Shown piece after piece: positions 33,224 to 41,776 of a DNA stretch of 58,487 bases; position 1 is the stretch's first letter; each line of letters opens with the position of its first letter. This DNA is from Natrialba magadii ATCC 43099 (GTDB lineage: Archaea; Halobacteriota; Halobacteria; Halobacteriales; Natrialbaceae), in contig NC_013925.1 in the NCBI RefSeq assembly GCF_000025625.1, forward strand, positions 1 to 58,487, read 5' to 3'. The notes under the pieces are model-generated. The model had not been told where the DNA came from. It did not search any database and worked only from the letters and a program-made list of their open reading frames with translations. Position numbers and translations under genes: made by a program.

Positions 33224-33718
33224 TCAATCAAACCGGTCGCCATCGATGGCGTCCTGGAGCTCGTTGAGATCGTTGTAGATCTCCTGAGCGTCTCTGTAGG
33301 CATCTTCAGCGCTACTAAAGAACGGATCAGAATCATCACTTGGACCAGGTGGATCCTGTCCGACGAAGGGCATGAGTCCGTTTCTGGAAGACCCGGCAAC
33401 AGCAGCCATCGCGAGGAAAAAGTCGTTTACCTCCATGAATAGGTCAAAGTCCTCATCGAACCGGTCGCGGGCCTCTTCGGAAAGTGTATCATAGATATCG
33501 GCAGCCTCATCGAGTTCCCCGATGGCAGTTTCAATACGTTCGGCGGTCTGTTCGCTGGGGGCTTCGAGAACCTCGAGGTTCGATTCGTAGTACGACCACG
33601 CTTCAGCTTCGCTTTCTTCAAAATCCCAATCGTCGAGCGCTGAGTTACTTCCCAGACAGCCACTCAGGGCCGCGAAGCTAGCGGGTACAGCCATCGCGAG
33701 GAGTGAACGTCGGTTCAT
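33224..33718 (-). CDS. Lipoprotein with twin-arginine signal (moron)
   Basis: A 164-residue protein encoded against the tail operon. MNRRSLLAMA...LSGC is a haloarchaeal Tat-type lipoprotein signal with RR at 3-4 and lipobox cysteine 21. The mature part is helical and acidic. A TATA-like GTTTACTAAT (complement of 33741-33750) lies about 27 bases upstream of the ATG, so the mRNA is probably leaderless. A surface lipoprotein expressed from its own promoter suggests lysogenic expression and superinfection exclusion, which is inference. Confidence 0.78.
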   Translation of the reverse strand: MNRRSLLAMAVPASFAALSGCLGSNSALDDWDFEESEAEAWSYYESNLEVLEAPSEQTAERIETAIGELDEAADIYDTLSEEARDRFDEDFDLFMEVNDFFLAMAAVAGSSRNGLMPFVGQDPPGPSDDSDPFFSSAEDAYRDAQEIYNDLNELQDAIDGDRFD

Positions 33719-33797
33719 GCAGTGACGTATAGCCTGATTGATTAGTAAACTTTGGTTCACAATCCACCACAAACCGAGAAACTGAGATGACACAATC

Positions 33798-36020
33798 ATG
33801 ATTCCAGGAGGAGGCGGCGGCAATATCCGGCGGCTGGCGACGGTGATGACCGCCCAGGATAACGCCAGTGAGACACTCGACGACGTTGAGGAGAAAGGCG
33901 GTGAGACGGCCGAGTCCATGGAAGAAGTCGAAGAGAGTTCTGAGGGCGTCTCGAGAGGATTTGATTCGATTGATAGGGCAGGCGTTGCGCTCTCGGGGAC
34001 ACTCGCGGGAACTGGTGTCGCACTGCAGGGTGTCCTCGATAGGACATCTGAACTCCGCGGCAGCTTGGCTCTCACTGCAGGTATGATGGACGACGTCGAC
34101 GGGTCGGTCGATGCGCTAGCGGCATCAATGTCAGATGCCACGTTCCCGACGCAAGACGTCGTTCTGACGATGGAAGAACTCCGGCATCTCGGCGTCGAGA
34201 CTGAAGAGGAAATGGAGAACGTGGCGCTCGCAGCCGATCAACTCGCCGACGCGACAGGGTCGTCAGCATCGGTGATCGCTGGCAGCCTCGCGCCGAGTAT
34301 TCAGGCTCTCGACGGCGATCTCGATGCACTTGAGGACCGTTCGGACGCCTTTACCCTGGCCCTGAACGACAGCAGGCTTGAGGCTCAAGACCTGAACAGT
34401 GTAGTTCAACGTTCCTCGCAGGAACTGCAGGAACTCGGCCTCACAAGCGACGAAACAGCCGGTCTGATCTCGATGTATGCTCAAGCGAATCAGGTTGAAG
34501 GAACACAAGCAGCCCGCCAGTTCAGGGAAGCGATTCGGGAATCCAACGGGGACCTCAACGAGCTCAAAGACGAACTCAATCTGTCCGAGGACGCACTCGA
34601 TGAGTGGAACGAGACAGTGATGGAGAACGAGGGCGAGACCGAGCGCCTCGCAGATGAGTATGCCGAGACGAAGACGGTGATGGACGAACTGCGCGTCGTC
34701 GCGTCCGATCTGCAGCTGAGATTCAGTGGGGTACTCCAGCCGCTGAGCGCACTCCCCCCTGTACTTTTCGCTGCCGGGTCGGCAGGCCTGTTCTACTCGA
34801 CGGTTCTGCAGTCGAGTGCAGTCCCTGCAACAGTCACCTCAACGGCAGCGACCACTGCGAACACCGCAGCACTGACCGGGAAGACCGCGGCGCTTCGCAC
34901 AGCCTCTGGCGCACAGACCCTAATGACGATGTCGACCGCCTCGCTCGCGACGGCCACTCGAGCAAAGACGGCGTCGATGTGGGCATCGGTTACGGGCATG
35001 GGCGCGAGCGCAGTCGCGGCCCTGTCCGCTGCAAGTGCGAAGGGAATCCTGACTGCCGCGACCGGTGGCCTCACCGCGGGTGTCTTGGCTCTCAACGCGG
35101 CTCTCGGGCCGATCGGTGCCGCTTTCCTACTCGTCGGAGCGGCGACTGCTGCGCTGATCGGTCTGTGGAAGACCGATCTTTTCGGGGCGGGTGACGCAGC
35201 CGCTGGAGTGCTTGGTAGAATCCGAAGCGGGGCCTCGACGTTGGTCGCGATCGTCCAGGAACTCATCGGGATCCTGTACGAACTCGGCCGGATCGCTTTG
35301 ACACTCCCGGTGATGGCGCTCCTCGCACCGTTCGCCGCGGCGTTGAATTTCCTCGAGGACCCATCGAGATGGCTCCAGGCAGGGCGGGAGATCCCGTCGA
35401 TGATCGCAAGTGGGATCTCGAGCGCGGCGTCTGCTCCGATCGACGCTGTGAGCAACGTCGCCAGCGGCATCCGCGATCGTCTTCCGTTCTCGCCCGCACT
35501 CGCCGGGCCACTGCAAGACCTCGATCGCGTCGGCCCAGCTTTAGTAGGTACGATCACAGATGGGATCCGCGACCGAGCGTCTGCGCCCGTCGATGCGGTG
35601 ACTGACGTCGCAAGCGGTGTTCGAGACCGACTCCCATTCTCACCCGCGCTCGCCGGTCCGCTCCAGGACGTCGATGAGGTCGGCGGTTCACTGATGGGGA
35701 CGATCGCCGGCGACGTCGAAGGCGAGGGAGGCACATTGTCGTCAGCCCTCGAGTCGACGCTCGGTCAAACACCGCTCGGTGAAGCAGCAGGATCTGCGGC
35801 CGGTGCAGTCGGCGATGCCCTCGGTGGAGGCGGTGGCGGCGGTGGCGGCGAGCACATCGAGATTACGATCGAGGAGATCAACGCCGGAGGCGAGGGCTCG
35901 AGTGAGGAGAACATCCGTTCCGCCGGTGAGGATCTCGCCGGCAGAGTGATCGAGGAGATCTCGGAACACCTGGCACGGGAAAACAACTACGAGCCAAACG
36001 GCTCAGCTAACGGATCATGA
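33798..36020 (+). CDS. Tape measure protein
   Basis: A 740-residue protein, the longest in the tail operon. Coiled-coil helices at residues 15-60 (SETLDDVEEKGGETAESMEE) and 210-300 precede a hydrophobic, alanine-rich membrane-like region (about residues 310-480). A tandem duplication follows, in which RDRLPFSPALAGPLQD occurs twice about 42 residues apart. The C-terminus has a poly-glycine stretch (GGGGGGGG). It sets tail length and may help DNA pass the envelope. Confidence 0.88.
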   Translation: MIPGGGGGNIRRLATVMTAQDNASETLDDVEEKGGETAESMEEVEESSEGVSRGFDSIDRAGVALSGTLAGTGVALQGVLDRTSELRGSLALTAGMMDDVDGSVDALAASMSDATFPTQDVVLTMEELRHLGVETEEEMENVALAADQLADATGSSASVIAGSLAPSIQALDGDLDALEDRSDAFTLALNDSRLEAQDLNSVVQRSSQELQELGLTSDETAGLISMYAQANQVEGTQAARQFREAIRESNGDLNELKDELNLSEDALDEWNETVMENEGETERLADEYAETKTVMDELRVVASDLQLRFSGVLQPLSALPPVLFAAGSAGLFYSTVLQSSAVPATVTSTAATTANTAALTGKTAALRTASGAQTLMTMSTASLATATRAKTASMWASVTGMGASAVAALSAASAKGILTAATGGLTAGVLALNAALGPIGAAFLLVGAATAALIGLWKTDLFGAGDAAAGVLGRIRSGASTLVAIVQELIGILYELGRIALTLPVMALLAPFAAALNFLEDPSRWLQAGREIPSMIASGISSAASAPIDAVSNVASGIRDRLPFSPALAGPLQDLDRVGPALVGTITDGIRDRASAPVDAVTDVASGVRDRLPFSPALAGPLQDVDEVGGSLMGTIAGDVEGEGGTLSSALESTLGQTPLGEAAGSAAGAVGDALGGGGGGGGGEHIEITIEEINAGGEGSSEENIRSAGEDLAGRVIEEISEHLARENNYEPNGSANGS

Positions 36021-36571
36021 CCACAGTCACCATCGAAGACATCGTGTTTGACGGCATCCCGTCGTCGGATATCGATGTTGAAGGCGTCACGAGCGTCGAC
36101 GACAGCGGAGCGTGGGACGCACCAGAGCAGGCGGTTGAAAAAGGGTTTGACTACTCGTCGTACAATCAACCCGAACCGATCACAGCATCGTTCGAGGCCT
36201 GGGCGACACCCGAGCACAGGGCGACGCTGGTCGAGCTTCGAGACGCTACTGAGCCGTTCGCGGCATCAGTCGATCAGCTCGTCCTCGGCTCCGCGAAACT
36301 GACTCAGTTGGACACGAACCGAGAGGTGAGTTCGGCGTCTCACTACCGCGTCACAGTAGAGTTTGAAGAGGTCCGAGAAGCCGAGCTCGAGACGGCCGAG
36401 ATGTCGGTCGAATCGGACTCTGGTGACCTTTCGAGCTCGTCTGAAGACGCCGACGTGTCGTACGAACAGCCTGAAGAAGATGACACCGGGACGTCCGAAG
36501 AAACAACCGATGACGGCGGAATCGTCGGCGCGCTGTCGAGCGTTCGTGAAGGTCTCTCGGGGGTGCTGTAG
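36017..36571 (+). CDS. Tail/baseplate protein of unknown type
   Basis: A 184-residue protein overlapping the tape measure end. The N-terminal 120 residues form a compact domain (VTIEDIVFDGIPSSDIDVEG, YRVTVEFEEVREAELE), followed by an acidic disordered tail. Position matches proteins linking the tape measure to the hub (P2 gpU or LysM-type), but similarity is not clear. Confidence 0.65.
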   Translation: MTTVTIEDIVFDGIPSSDIDVEGVTSVDDSGAWDAPEQAVEKGFDYSSYNQPEPITASFEAWATPEHRATLVELRDATEPFAASVDQLVLGSAKLTQLDTNREVSSASHYRVTVEFEEVREAELETAEMSVESDSGDLSSSSEDADVSYEQPEEDDTGTSEETTDDGGIVGALSSVREGLSGVL

Positions 36572-36916
36572 ATGGGGGAGATCATCCCAATTCCCGAACG
36601 GAGAGCCCGTGACAAACGGCCGATCAACATCGAGTTTCAACCACGATCGATGCCAGGACAGCGGTTCGCGATCCGGATGGACTGGAACGACGTCGCCGGC
36701 GAGTGGACGATGGAGATCGAGCACGTCACTCGCGAGCACAGGATCACCAAATCCGTGGCGAAGGCGTTCCGAGCGTACGAGTACGAAGAGTTCGTTTATT
36801 TCGTGTTCATCGATCCGAGTGGGAACGAGACGGAGATCACACCCGAGAACCTGGGCGACGAGATTCGGTTGTTTGCCTTCCCAGGTGAAGCAGGCCAGCC
36901 GCCGGATGAGTGGTAG
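36572..36916 (+). CDS. Baseplate plug-like protein
   Basis: A 114-residue protein with a beta-barrel-like pattern, RFAIRMDWNDVAGEWTMEIE at residues 30-50. This resembles the small plug protein (DUF6983-like) that precedes hub genes in contractile phages. It starts one base after the previous stop. The assignment is moderate. Confidence 0.6.
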   Translation: MGEIIPIPERRARDKRPINIEFQPRSMPGQRFAIRMDWNDVAGEWTMEIEHVTREHRITKSVAKAFRAYEYEEFVYFVFIDPSGNETEITPENLGDEIRLFAFPGEAGQPPDEW

Positions 36917-36918
36917 TG

Positions 36919-37761
36919 ATGGTGTTTCAACAGCACAGAAGCGTCCAGGCGGGCGATGTGAATTTGGACGGGCTCGATCTCGATATATCCGTCACGAAAT
37001 CGAGCGATGACCCGCTCGAGTTCGAGGTGTCGACGTGGAACCTCAGCGAGGCCTCCTGGCGGAAAATCGATGAAGGTGACCAGTGCCGCATCGAACTCGG
37101 GTGGGCCGACGGGGAGATCGCGACGGTCTGCTTCGGTGAGATCACGAGCACAAAGCCGGAGATGGATGGAGGCGACCTCCGCTACCAGATCAAAGGCATC
37201 GACGAGTCGGAAGGTGCCACCTACGCCAGACCCGACGAGGACTGGGGCCAGAAGAGCTGGGTGAACACCTCACCAGACGAGATCGCCTCGGATATCTTCC
37301 AGTCCTGTGGCCTGACCGCTGCGGTCGAGCCGGTTGGAGGGAACATCCAGGGCGTGTGGTCGGCGACGCCAGACAAGCGCGCCCGGGACCTCGTCGACGA
37401 GCTGCTCGAGTACGCAGTTGAGATCTCTGGAGAGGCCTGGGAGTGGTACGCCGAGCAAGGGCGCGGCTACTTTCAACCTCGAAACCAGGAGACCGTCGAT
37501 GCACCGGAGCTGAGCTACGACTCCTCGCTGGTCTCGATCAACGAAGCATCGAGTGAGGACGACGACGCCGAGCTCGAACTGGACTTCGAAACCATGCTCG
37601 ACCCTCGGATCCGTAAGGGCGCGGCCGTCTACGTCGACGTCGATCAGCACCGCGGCGGCTACCGTGTGGACTCGTTCGAGTTCTCATCGGACACTACGTC
37701 CGGTACACACATCGTGAATGGGACGCTGATCCCCATCGACGCCGATTACTCAGTTGCATAA
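36919..37761 (+). CDS. Baseplate hub protein (gpD-like)
   Basis: A 280-residue protein with hub-type order: a beta domain (LDLDISVTKSSDDPLEFEVS), a GxxxG-rich binding region (RIELGWADGEIATVCFGEIT) and an alpha-beta domain ending with TSGTHIVNGTLIPID. ATG 36919 was chosen over GTG 36910. It is expected to form the trimeric hub holding the spike. Confidence 0.75.
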   Translation: MVFQQHRSVQAGDVNLDGLDLDISVTKSSDDPLEFEVSTWNLSEASWRKIDEGDQCRIELGWADGEIATVCFGEITSTKPEMDGGDLRYQIKGIDESEGATYARPDEDWGQKSWVNTSPDEIASDIFQSCGLTAAVEPVGGNIQGVWSATPDKRARDLVDELLEYAVEISGEAWEWYAEQGRGYFQPRNQETVDAPELSYDSSLVSINEASSEDDDAELELDFETMLDPRIRKGAAVYVDVDQHRGGYRVDSFEFSSDTTSGTHIVNGTLIPIDADYSVA

Positions 37762-37766
37762 TCATT

Positions 37767-38327
37767 ATGCCATCAAACCTAATCTCGGAATTAAAGGGCA
37801 TCGTCCGGTCAGAAGTACAGTCCGCTCAGACAGTAACGTTCGTCCGAGTTGAAGAGGTCGACGACGATCGACGGGCGACTGTCTCACTCAAGCGCGACAG
37901 CGACCTGCTGATCGACAACGTCCCGATCGCATCGACCTGGGCAGGCGATGGTTTCGGAGTCGTGATCCCCGTCGATCGGGGTGTTGAAGGGTTGGTTCTC
38001 CATCCGAAGGAGCCACTCGAAAAACAGATCCAGCAGCGAGGCGAGCAGGAGCCCGGGAGCGAACGCCGGTTCGAGCTCGAAGACGCTGTCTTCTTCCCGC
38101 AACTCTGGCTCGACGAGGACGACGTCCCAGACCACGAGGACGACGAGTTCGTGGTCAAGCACGAGTCGGGGAGCGAGTTCCGGCTCGACGACGATGGCGT
38201 CCATGTGGAGCCAGAACTGTTCGTCGACGGCATCGCGTTCACCGAGCACTCCCACGACTTCGACTACGACGGTGGTGGCGAGGACTCCTCGTCGCTCTCG
38301 GGTACTACCGAGGCTCCCGACGAATAA
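37767..38327 (+). CDS. Baseplate spike protein (gp138_N/gpV-like)
   Basis: A 186-residue protein. The N-terminus (VTFVRVEEVDDDRRATVSLK) and VVIPVDRGVEGLVLHPKEPL match an OB-type spike collar. The region FVVKHESGSEFRLDDDGVHV (residues ~128-147) resembles the repeating beta-helix needle, and HSHDFDYDGGG near the end could bind metal at the tip. It punctures the cell envelope. Confidence 0.78.
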   Translation: MPSNLISELKGIVRSEVQSAQTVTFVRVEEVDDDRRATVSLKRDSDLLIDNVPIASTWAGDGFGVVIPVDRGVEGLVLHPKEPLEKQIQQRGEQEPGSERRFELEDAVFFPQLWLDEDDVPDHEDDEFVVKHESGSEFRLDDDGVHVEPELFVDGIAFTEHSHDFDYDGGGEDSSSLSGTTEAPDE

Positions 38328-38350
38328 GACCGATTCTTCACAACACACGC

Positions 38351-38707
38351 ATGAAATTCAAACGAACACTGGCCCAGACAGCGGAGGGTGACTTCCGCGT
38401 CGAGGGCGGTAACTTAGTTTTTACCGGCGGTGCCGCCGGTGTAGAACAGGAACTTCGAACGATGCTCGCGACGATCGAGGGCGAGGATCCGTTCAACCCC
38501 GATCACGGTCTCGCGATCCTCGAGGCCGCAGGGGCCGACCCAGCGATCATCGAACGGGGAATCCGATCGGCGCTCGAGGACGACGATCGCGTCTCGTCAG
38601 TCGATGCTGTCGATACCGACGACGCCGGAGCGAACCGGAAGACGACCGTCGATATCGACGTCACGCTCGTCGACGGAACGTCGGTCGGATTCGATCTGGA
38701 GGTGTAA
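38351..38707 (+). CDS. Baseplate wedge protein (gpW/gp25-like)
   Basis: A 118-residue protein with the gp25 pattern: GDFRVEGGNLVFTGGAAGVE, QELRTMLATIEGEDPFNPDH and IRSALEDDDRVSSVD. The motif around the conserved glutamate (EQELRTML) is present. It joins the hub to the wedge. It is followed after six bases by the J-like gene, a conserved pair. Confidence 0.82.
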   Translation: MKFKRTLAQTAEGDFRVEGGNLVFTGGAAGVEQELRTMLATIEGEDPFNPDHGLAILEAAGADPAIIERGIRSALEDDDRVSSVDAVDTDDAGANRKTTVDIDVTLVDGTSVGFDLEV

Positions 38708-38713
38708 ATCACG

Positions 38714-39985
38714 ATGAGTGAAAACAGCGATTACGGAGTACAGGACGATGGAACATTCCGGCGCAAGCACGTCGACGTCATTCGAGATGACGCCGAGCGT
38801 CGATTCAAAAACACAGCCGGAGAAGACATCGAGTTCAACCCGAGCTCGGGGCAACAGGCCATCATCGACATACTGACACAGGAGGCCGCTGTTCAGTGGA
38901 TGGCGCTCGAAGAAGTCTACTACGCAGGATTTTTCGAGGATGCCTCTGGTGAGGCGCTTGATAAACAGCTGGCGCTCGCTGGCTTCAGTCGTCAACCGTC
39001 TCAGTCGGCGACCGGCGAAGTCGTCTTCAAACGCGACGATCCCGCCGACGACGACATCACGATCGACGAAGAGACCGAGGTGACTACGAGGCGATCCGAC
39101 ACCCGCCCGGCCATCCCGTTCGAAACGACTGAAGAGGTCATCCTCCAGGAGGGCCAGACCGAGGTCACCGCATCGATCGAAGCCCGGAAAGCCTGGCAGG
39201 TTGACCTCGATGAGGAGTGGCTCGGCGAAGAGACCAACATTCCCGCCGGTGAGATAACCGAGTTCGGGGATCCCGTTGCTGGTGTCGACGACGTCGAAAA
39301 CGAACTGCCCACCGGAGACGAGGACGAAGGCTTTCAACCAGGTAGAGATCGGGAGAGCGACGCCGAGTTCAGACTACGCTACCAGAACTCGCTCGCCGAG
39401 GGTGGCACGTCGACCGCGCCGGCGATGGAATCGAGCGTCTACAACTACGACGAGGACATCATCGACGTCCGAATCGACGAAGTCCGAGACGAAGACGAAG
39501 GGTTCGGACCGCGAGTCACGGTGTTCGCACCGGAGATTGAAGACGATGATATCGCGCAGGCCATCCTCGAGGCGCGTGGTGCTGGGACCGAATCGATCGG
39601 TGAAGAGAGTGGAACGGCAGAGTTCGACGCTGGTGACGAGAGTACGGAGCACTTCGACCGGGCAGAAGAGATAACGATCTACGTCGACGCAGAACTCACG
39701 ACGTCAGATTCGTTCTCCGATGACGACATCGACACGATCACCGATCGGATCATCCAGTACATCGGCGGCGAAGCCGGTGACGACATCGTTTATCCCGGTC
39801 TGGAGATCGGAGACGAAGTGATCTACGACCAGATCTTCCGCCGCGTGATGGAAACCAGCGGCGTCATCGAGGCAGACCTCGAGGTCGGTACTGACGAGGA
39901 GGACCTCGACACCGAGAACATCGACATCGACGACCGTGAGGCGGCGATGACCGGCCTCGATGAGGTATCCATCGATGAGTCGTGA
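38714..39985 (+). CDS. Baseplate J-like protein
   Basis: A 423-residue acidic protein. Its residues 50-95 (AVQWMALEEVYYAGFFEDAS, GEALDKQLALAGFSRQPSQS), a middle beta domain (ATGEVVFKRDDPADDDITID) and the later RLRYQNSLAEGGTSTAPAME segment match the J/gp47-like wedge family. It forms the wedge of the baseplate with the next gene's product. Confidence 0.85.
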   Translation: MSENSDYGVQDDGTFRRKHVDVIRDDAERRFKNTAGEDIEFNPSSGQQAIIDILTQEAAVQWMALEEVYYAGFFEDASGEALDKQLALAGFSRQPSQSATGEVVFKRDDPADDDITIDEETEVTTRRSDTRPAIPFETTEEVILQEGQTEVTASIEARKAWQVDLDEEWLGEETNIPAGEITEFGDPVAGVDDVENELPTGDEDEGFQPGRDRESDAEFRLRYQNSLAEGGTSTAPAMESSVYNYDEDIIDVRIDEVRDEDEGFGPRVTVFAPEIEDDDIAQAILEARGAGTESIGEESGTAEFDAGDESTEHFDRAEEITIYVDAELTTSDSFSDDDIDTITDRIIQYIGGEAGDDIVYPGLEIGDEVIYDQIFRRVMETSGVIEADLEVGTDEEDLDTENIDIDDREAAMTGLDEVSIDES

Positions 39986-40583
39986 GGATGTCCGCGAGCG
40001 CCTCGAACGGACGCTGAACAGTCCGTACCCGACCGACGGCGATATCTGGAACGCGATTCTCGAAACGTTCGCCGCCGAGTTCGCCGAGCTTGAGGAGGCC
40101 CGTGAGCAGGTCCTCGAATCGAAGTTCGTCACCGATGCAACCGGCGAGCAGCTGGACCGTCTCGGGACGATCTTCGACTTGGACCGCCAGCGGGGCGAAC
40201 CCGACTCGAACTATCGAGCCCGACTGCAGGTTGCGTTGCGAGCACAGCTGACGTCGGCGACCGTCGACGAGATCCGCGACGTCATCGCAGTCCTCCTGGA
40301 CATCGATGCTGCCGATGTCGAGATCGAGGAGCCGTACGATCGCGAGCCGATGCACCTCAACGTCAGCGTCGACGGTGAGGCGCTGGACGATGCAGGGATT
40401 GGCGACGACGAGTTCATCTCCGTCGTCGATACCGTTGTCGCGATCGGCGTCTCGGTCGGCCTCCTCATCGAGTTCGACGTCGAGGAAATTGTCGGCGTCC
40501 AGGACGACGTCTCCGCCGAGATCGACACGGTGCAGACGGCGTACGTCGACGACGCGCGGACGAACATCGACACACTCAGTTGA
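39975..40583 (+). CDS. Baseplate/tail protein I-like
   Basis: A 202-residue protein with an 11-base overlap with the J-like gene. The segment AEFAELEEAREQVLESKFVT, followed by DATGEQLDRLGTIFDLDRQR, is typical of DUF2313/gpI-like wedge partners. ATG 39975 was used. It probably completes the wedge and anchors fibres. Confidence 0.75.
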   Translation: MSREDVRERLERTLNSPYPTDGDIWNAILETFAAEFAELEEAREQVLESKFVTDATGEQLDRLGTIFDLDRQRGEPDSNYRARLQVALRAQLTSATVDEIRDVIAVLLDIDAADVEIEEPYDREPMHLNVSVDGEALDDAGIGDDEFISVVDTVVAIGVSVGLLIEFDVEEIVGVQDDVSAEIDTVQTAYVDDARTNIDTLS

Positions 40584-40586
40584 TCC

Positions 40587-41171
40587 ATGACTTCAGTAAC
40601 AGCAAGCGAAACGGTCAGCCTGGCCGATAACGTTCAGGTCGACCTCTACGACGCAGACGAATTGGCGAATCGCATCCCCGGCTGGGAAGCGATGACTGAC
40701 CGCGAGCGCCTCGGCGCACTCGAGGACGTCGACCCGGTAGGCGAGTTCTCCGAGCACAACGTCACGACGCTCGAGTACCGAACGCATCTCGCCGAGTTAC
40801 TCAACCCGGACGTCGACGTCGATCCAGTCGAGGCAACGCACCTCGCGTTCGGCGATGACGATACGCCGCCGGACGAAGACGACGAGGAACTCGAGGGCGA
40901 GAACTACCGGACGGAACTCAGCGACATCATCCAGGAGGTCGAACGCTACCGGACGATCACGCTTCTCGGCTCCGACGACGCGGTCGGAGACGAGCTGATC
41001 GAGTCGGGACTGGTCACGGCCGCCGACCCCGGCGACGCCGGGGACATGCTCGTGAACCGCGTCATCCTCGACGACGATCGCCTCCGGCCGAAGACGACCG
41101 ATCACGCGGTCCGGATCCGGGTCGATATCAGCTACCACGACGTCGCCGACGAGACGGTGGTGAGCTCATGA
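40587..41171 (+). CDS. Tail protein, unknown
   Basis: A 194-residue acidic protein starting MTSVTASETVSLADNVQVDL, in the baseplate-fibre interval. The C-terminal part (DHAVRIRVDISYHDVADETV) is beta-rich. It overlaps the next gene. Probably structural; no family named. Confidence 0.65.
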   Translation: MTSVTASETVSLADNVQVDLYDADELANRIPGWEAMTDRERLGALEDVDPVGEFSEHNVTTLEYRTHLAELLNPDVDVDPVEATHLAFGDDDTPPDEDDEELEGENYRTELSDIIQEVERYRTITLLGSDDAVGDELIESGLVTAADPGDAGDMLVNRVILDDDRLRPKTTDHAVRIRVDISYHDVADETVVSS

Positions 41172-41776
41172 CCGAGCGCGTCCTTCCCGGCGCCTCCGGC
41201 TCGAACCTCTACGGGATCGAGATGGCAGAGGCCTGGGGCCAGTACAGTGATGGATGGATCGTCCCGGCGAGCGACCCGACGAAGTCCGCCCAGCGGTACG
41301 AGGACATCGACGAGACGGTGTTCACGGCGTTCGAGGTCACGTACAGTAGCGAAGACCTGACTGTGGAGATCGGGCCGGGTGAGGCGTTCGTCGACGGCCT
41401 CGTGATGCTCGACGAACCCCGTGAGATCACACTCGAGGCCAACACCCAGGACCAAGAGGTCGCGATCGGGTGGGATCCCGACGCGATTTACCACTCCGAT
41501 GAACACGACACTCGCGACGAGGCCGACCGAGTCCTGGTCGACCTCGCGAGCGAGATCGACGACGATGACCCGTCGGTCGTGATCTGGAGCTTCGACACTG
41601 ACGGCAGTGGCGTCGTTGAGGCACGAAACGAACGGTACATCGGGCCGGTCGTCAAGGCCGGAAAGGTGACCGTCGAAACGATCGAGGACCTCCCCAGCGC
41701 CGAGGACTTCCCCCTCGGGACGGAGTTCTTCGTGGAAGAGGAAAACCAGAGCTACGAGGTAACACAAGATGAGTAA
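41168..41776 (+). CDS. Tail fibre-adjacent protein
   Basis: A 202-residue protein with a beta-rich N-domain (YSSEDLTVEIGPGEAFVDGL, MLDEPREITLEANTQDQEVA) as seen in fibre-attachment or tail-knob proteins. It overlaps the expressed fibre gene by 8 bases, so it is the likely partner for fibre docking. Inference from position. Confidence 0.65.
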   Translation: MTERVLPGASGSNLYGIEMAEAWGQYSDGWIVPASDPTKSAQRYEDIDETVFTAFEVTYSSEDLTVEIGPGEAFVDGLVMLDEPREITLEANTQDQEVAIGWDPDAIYHSDEHDTRDEADRVLVDLASEIDDDDPSVVIWSFDTDGSGVVEARNERYIGPVVKAGKVTVETIEDLPSAEDFPLGTEFFVEEENQSYEVTQDE

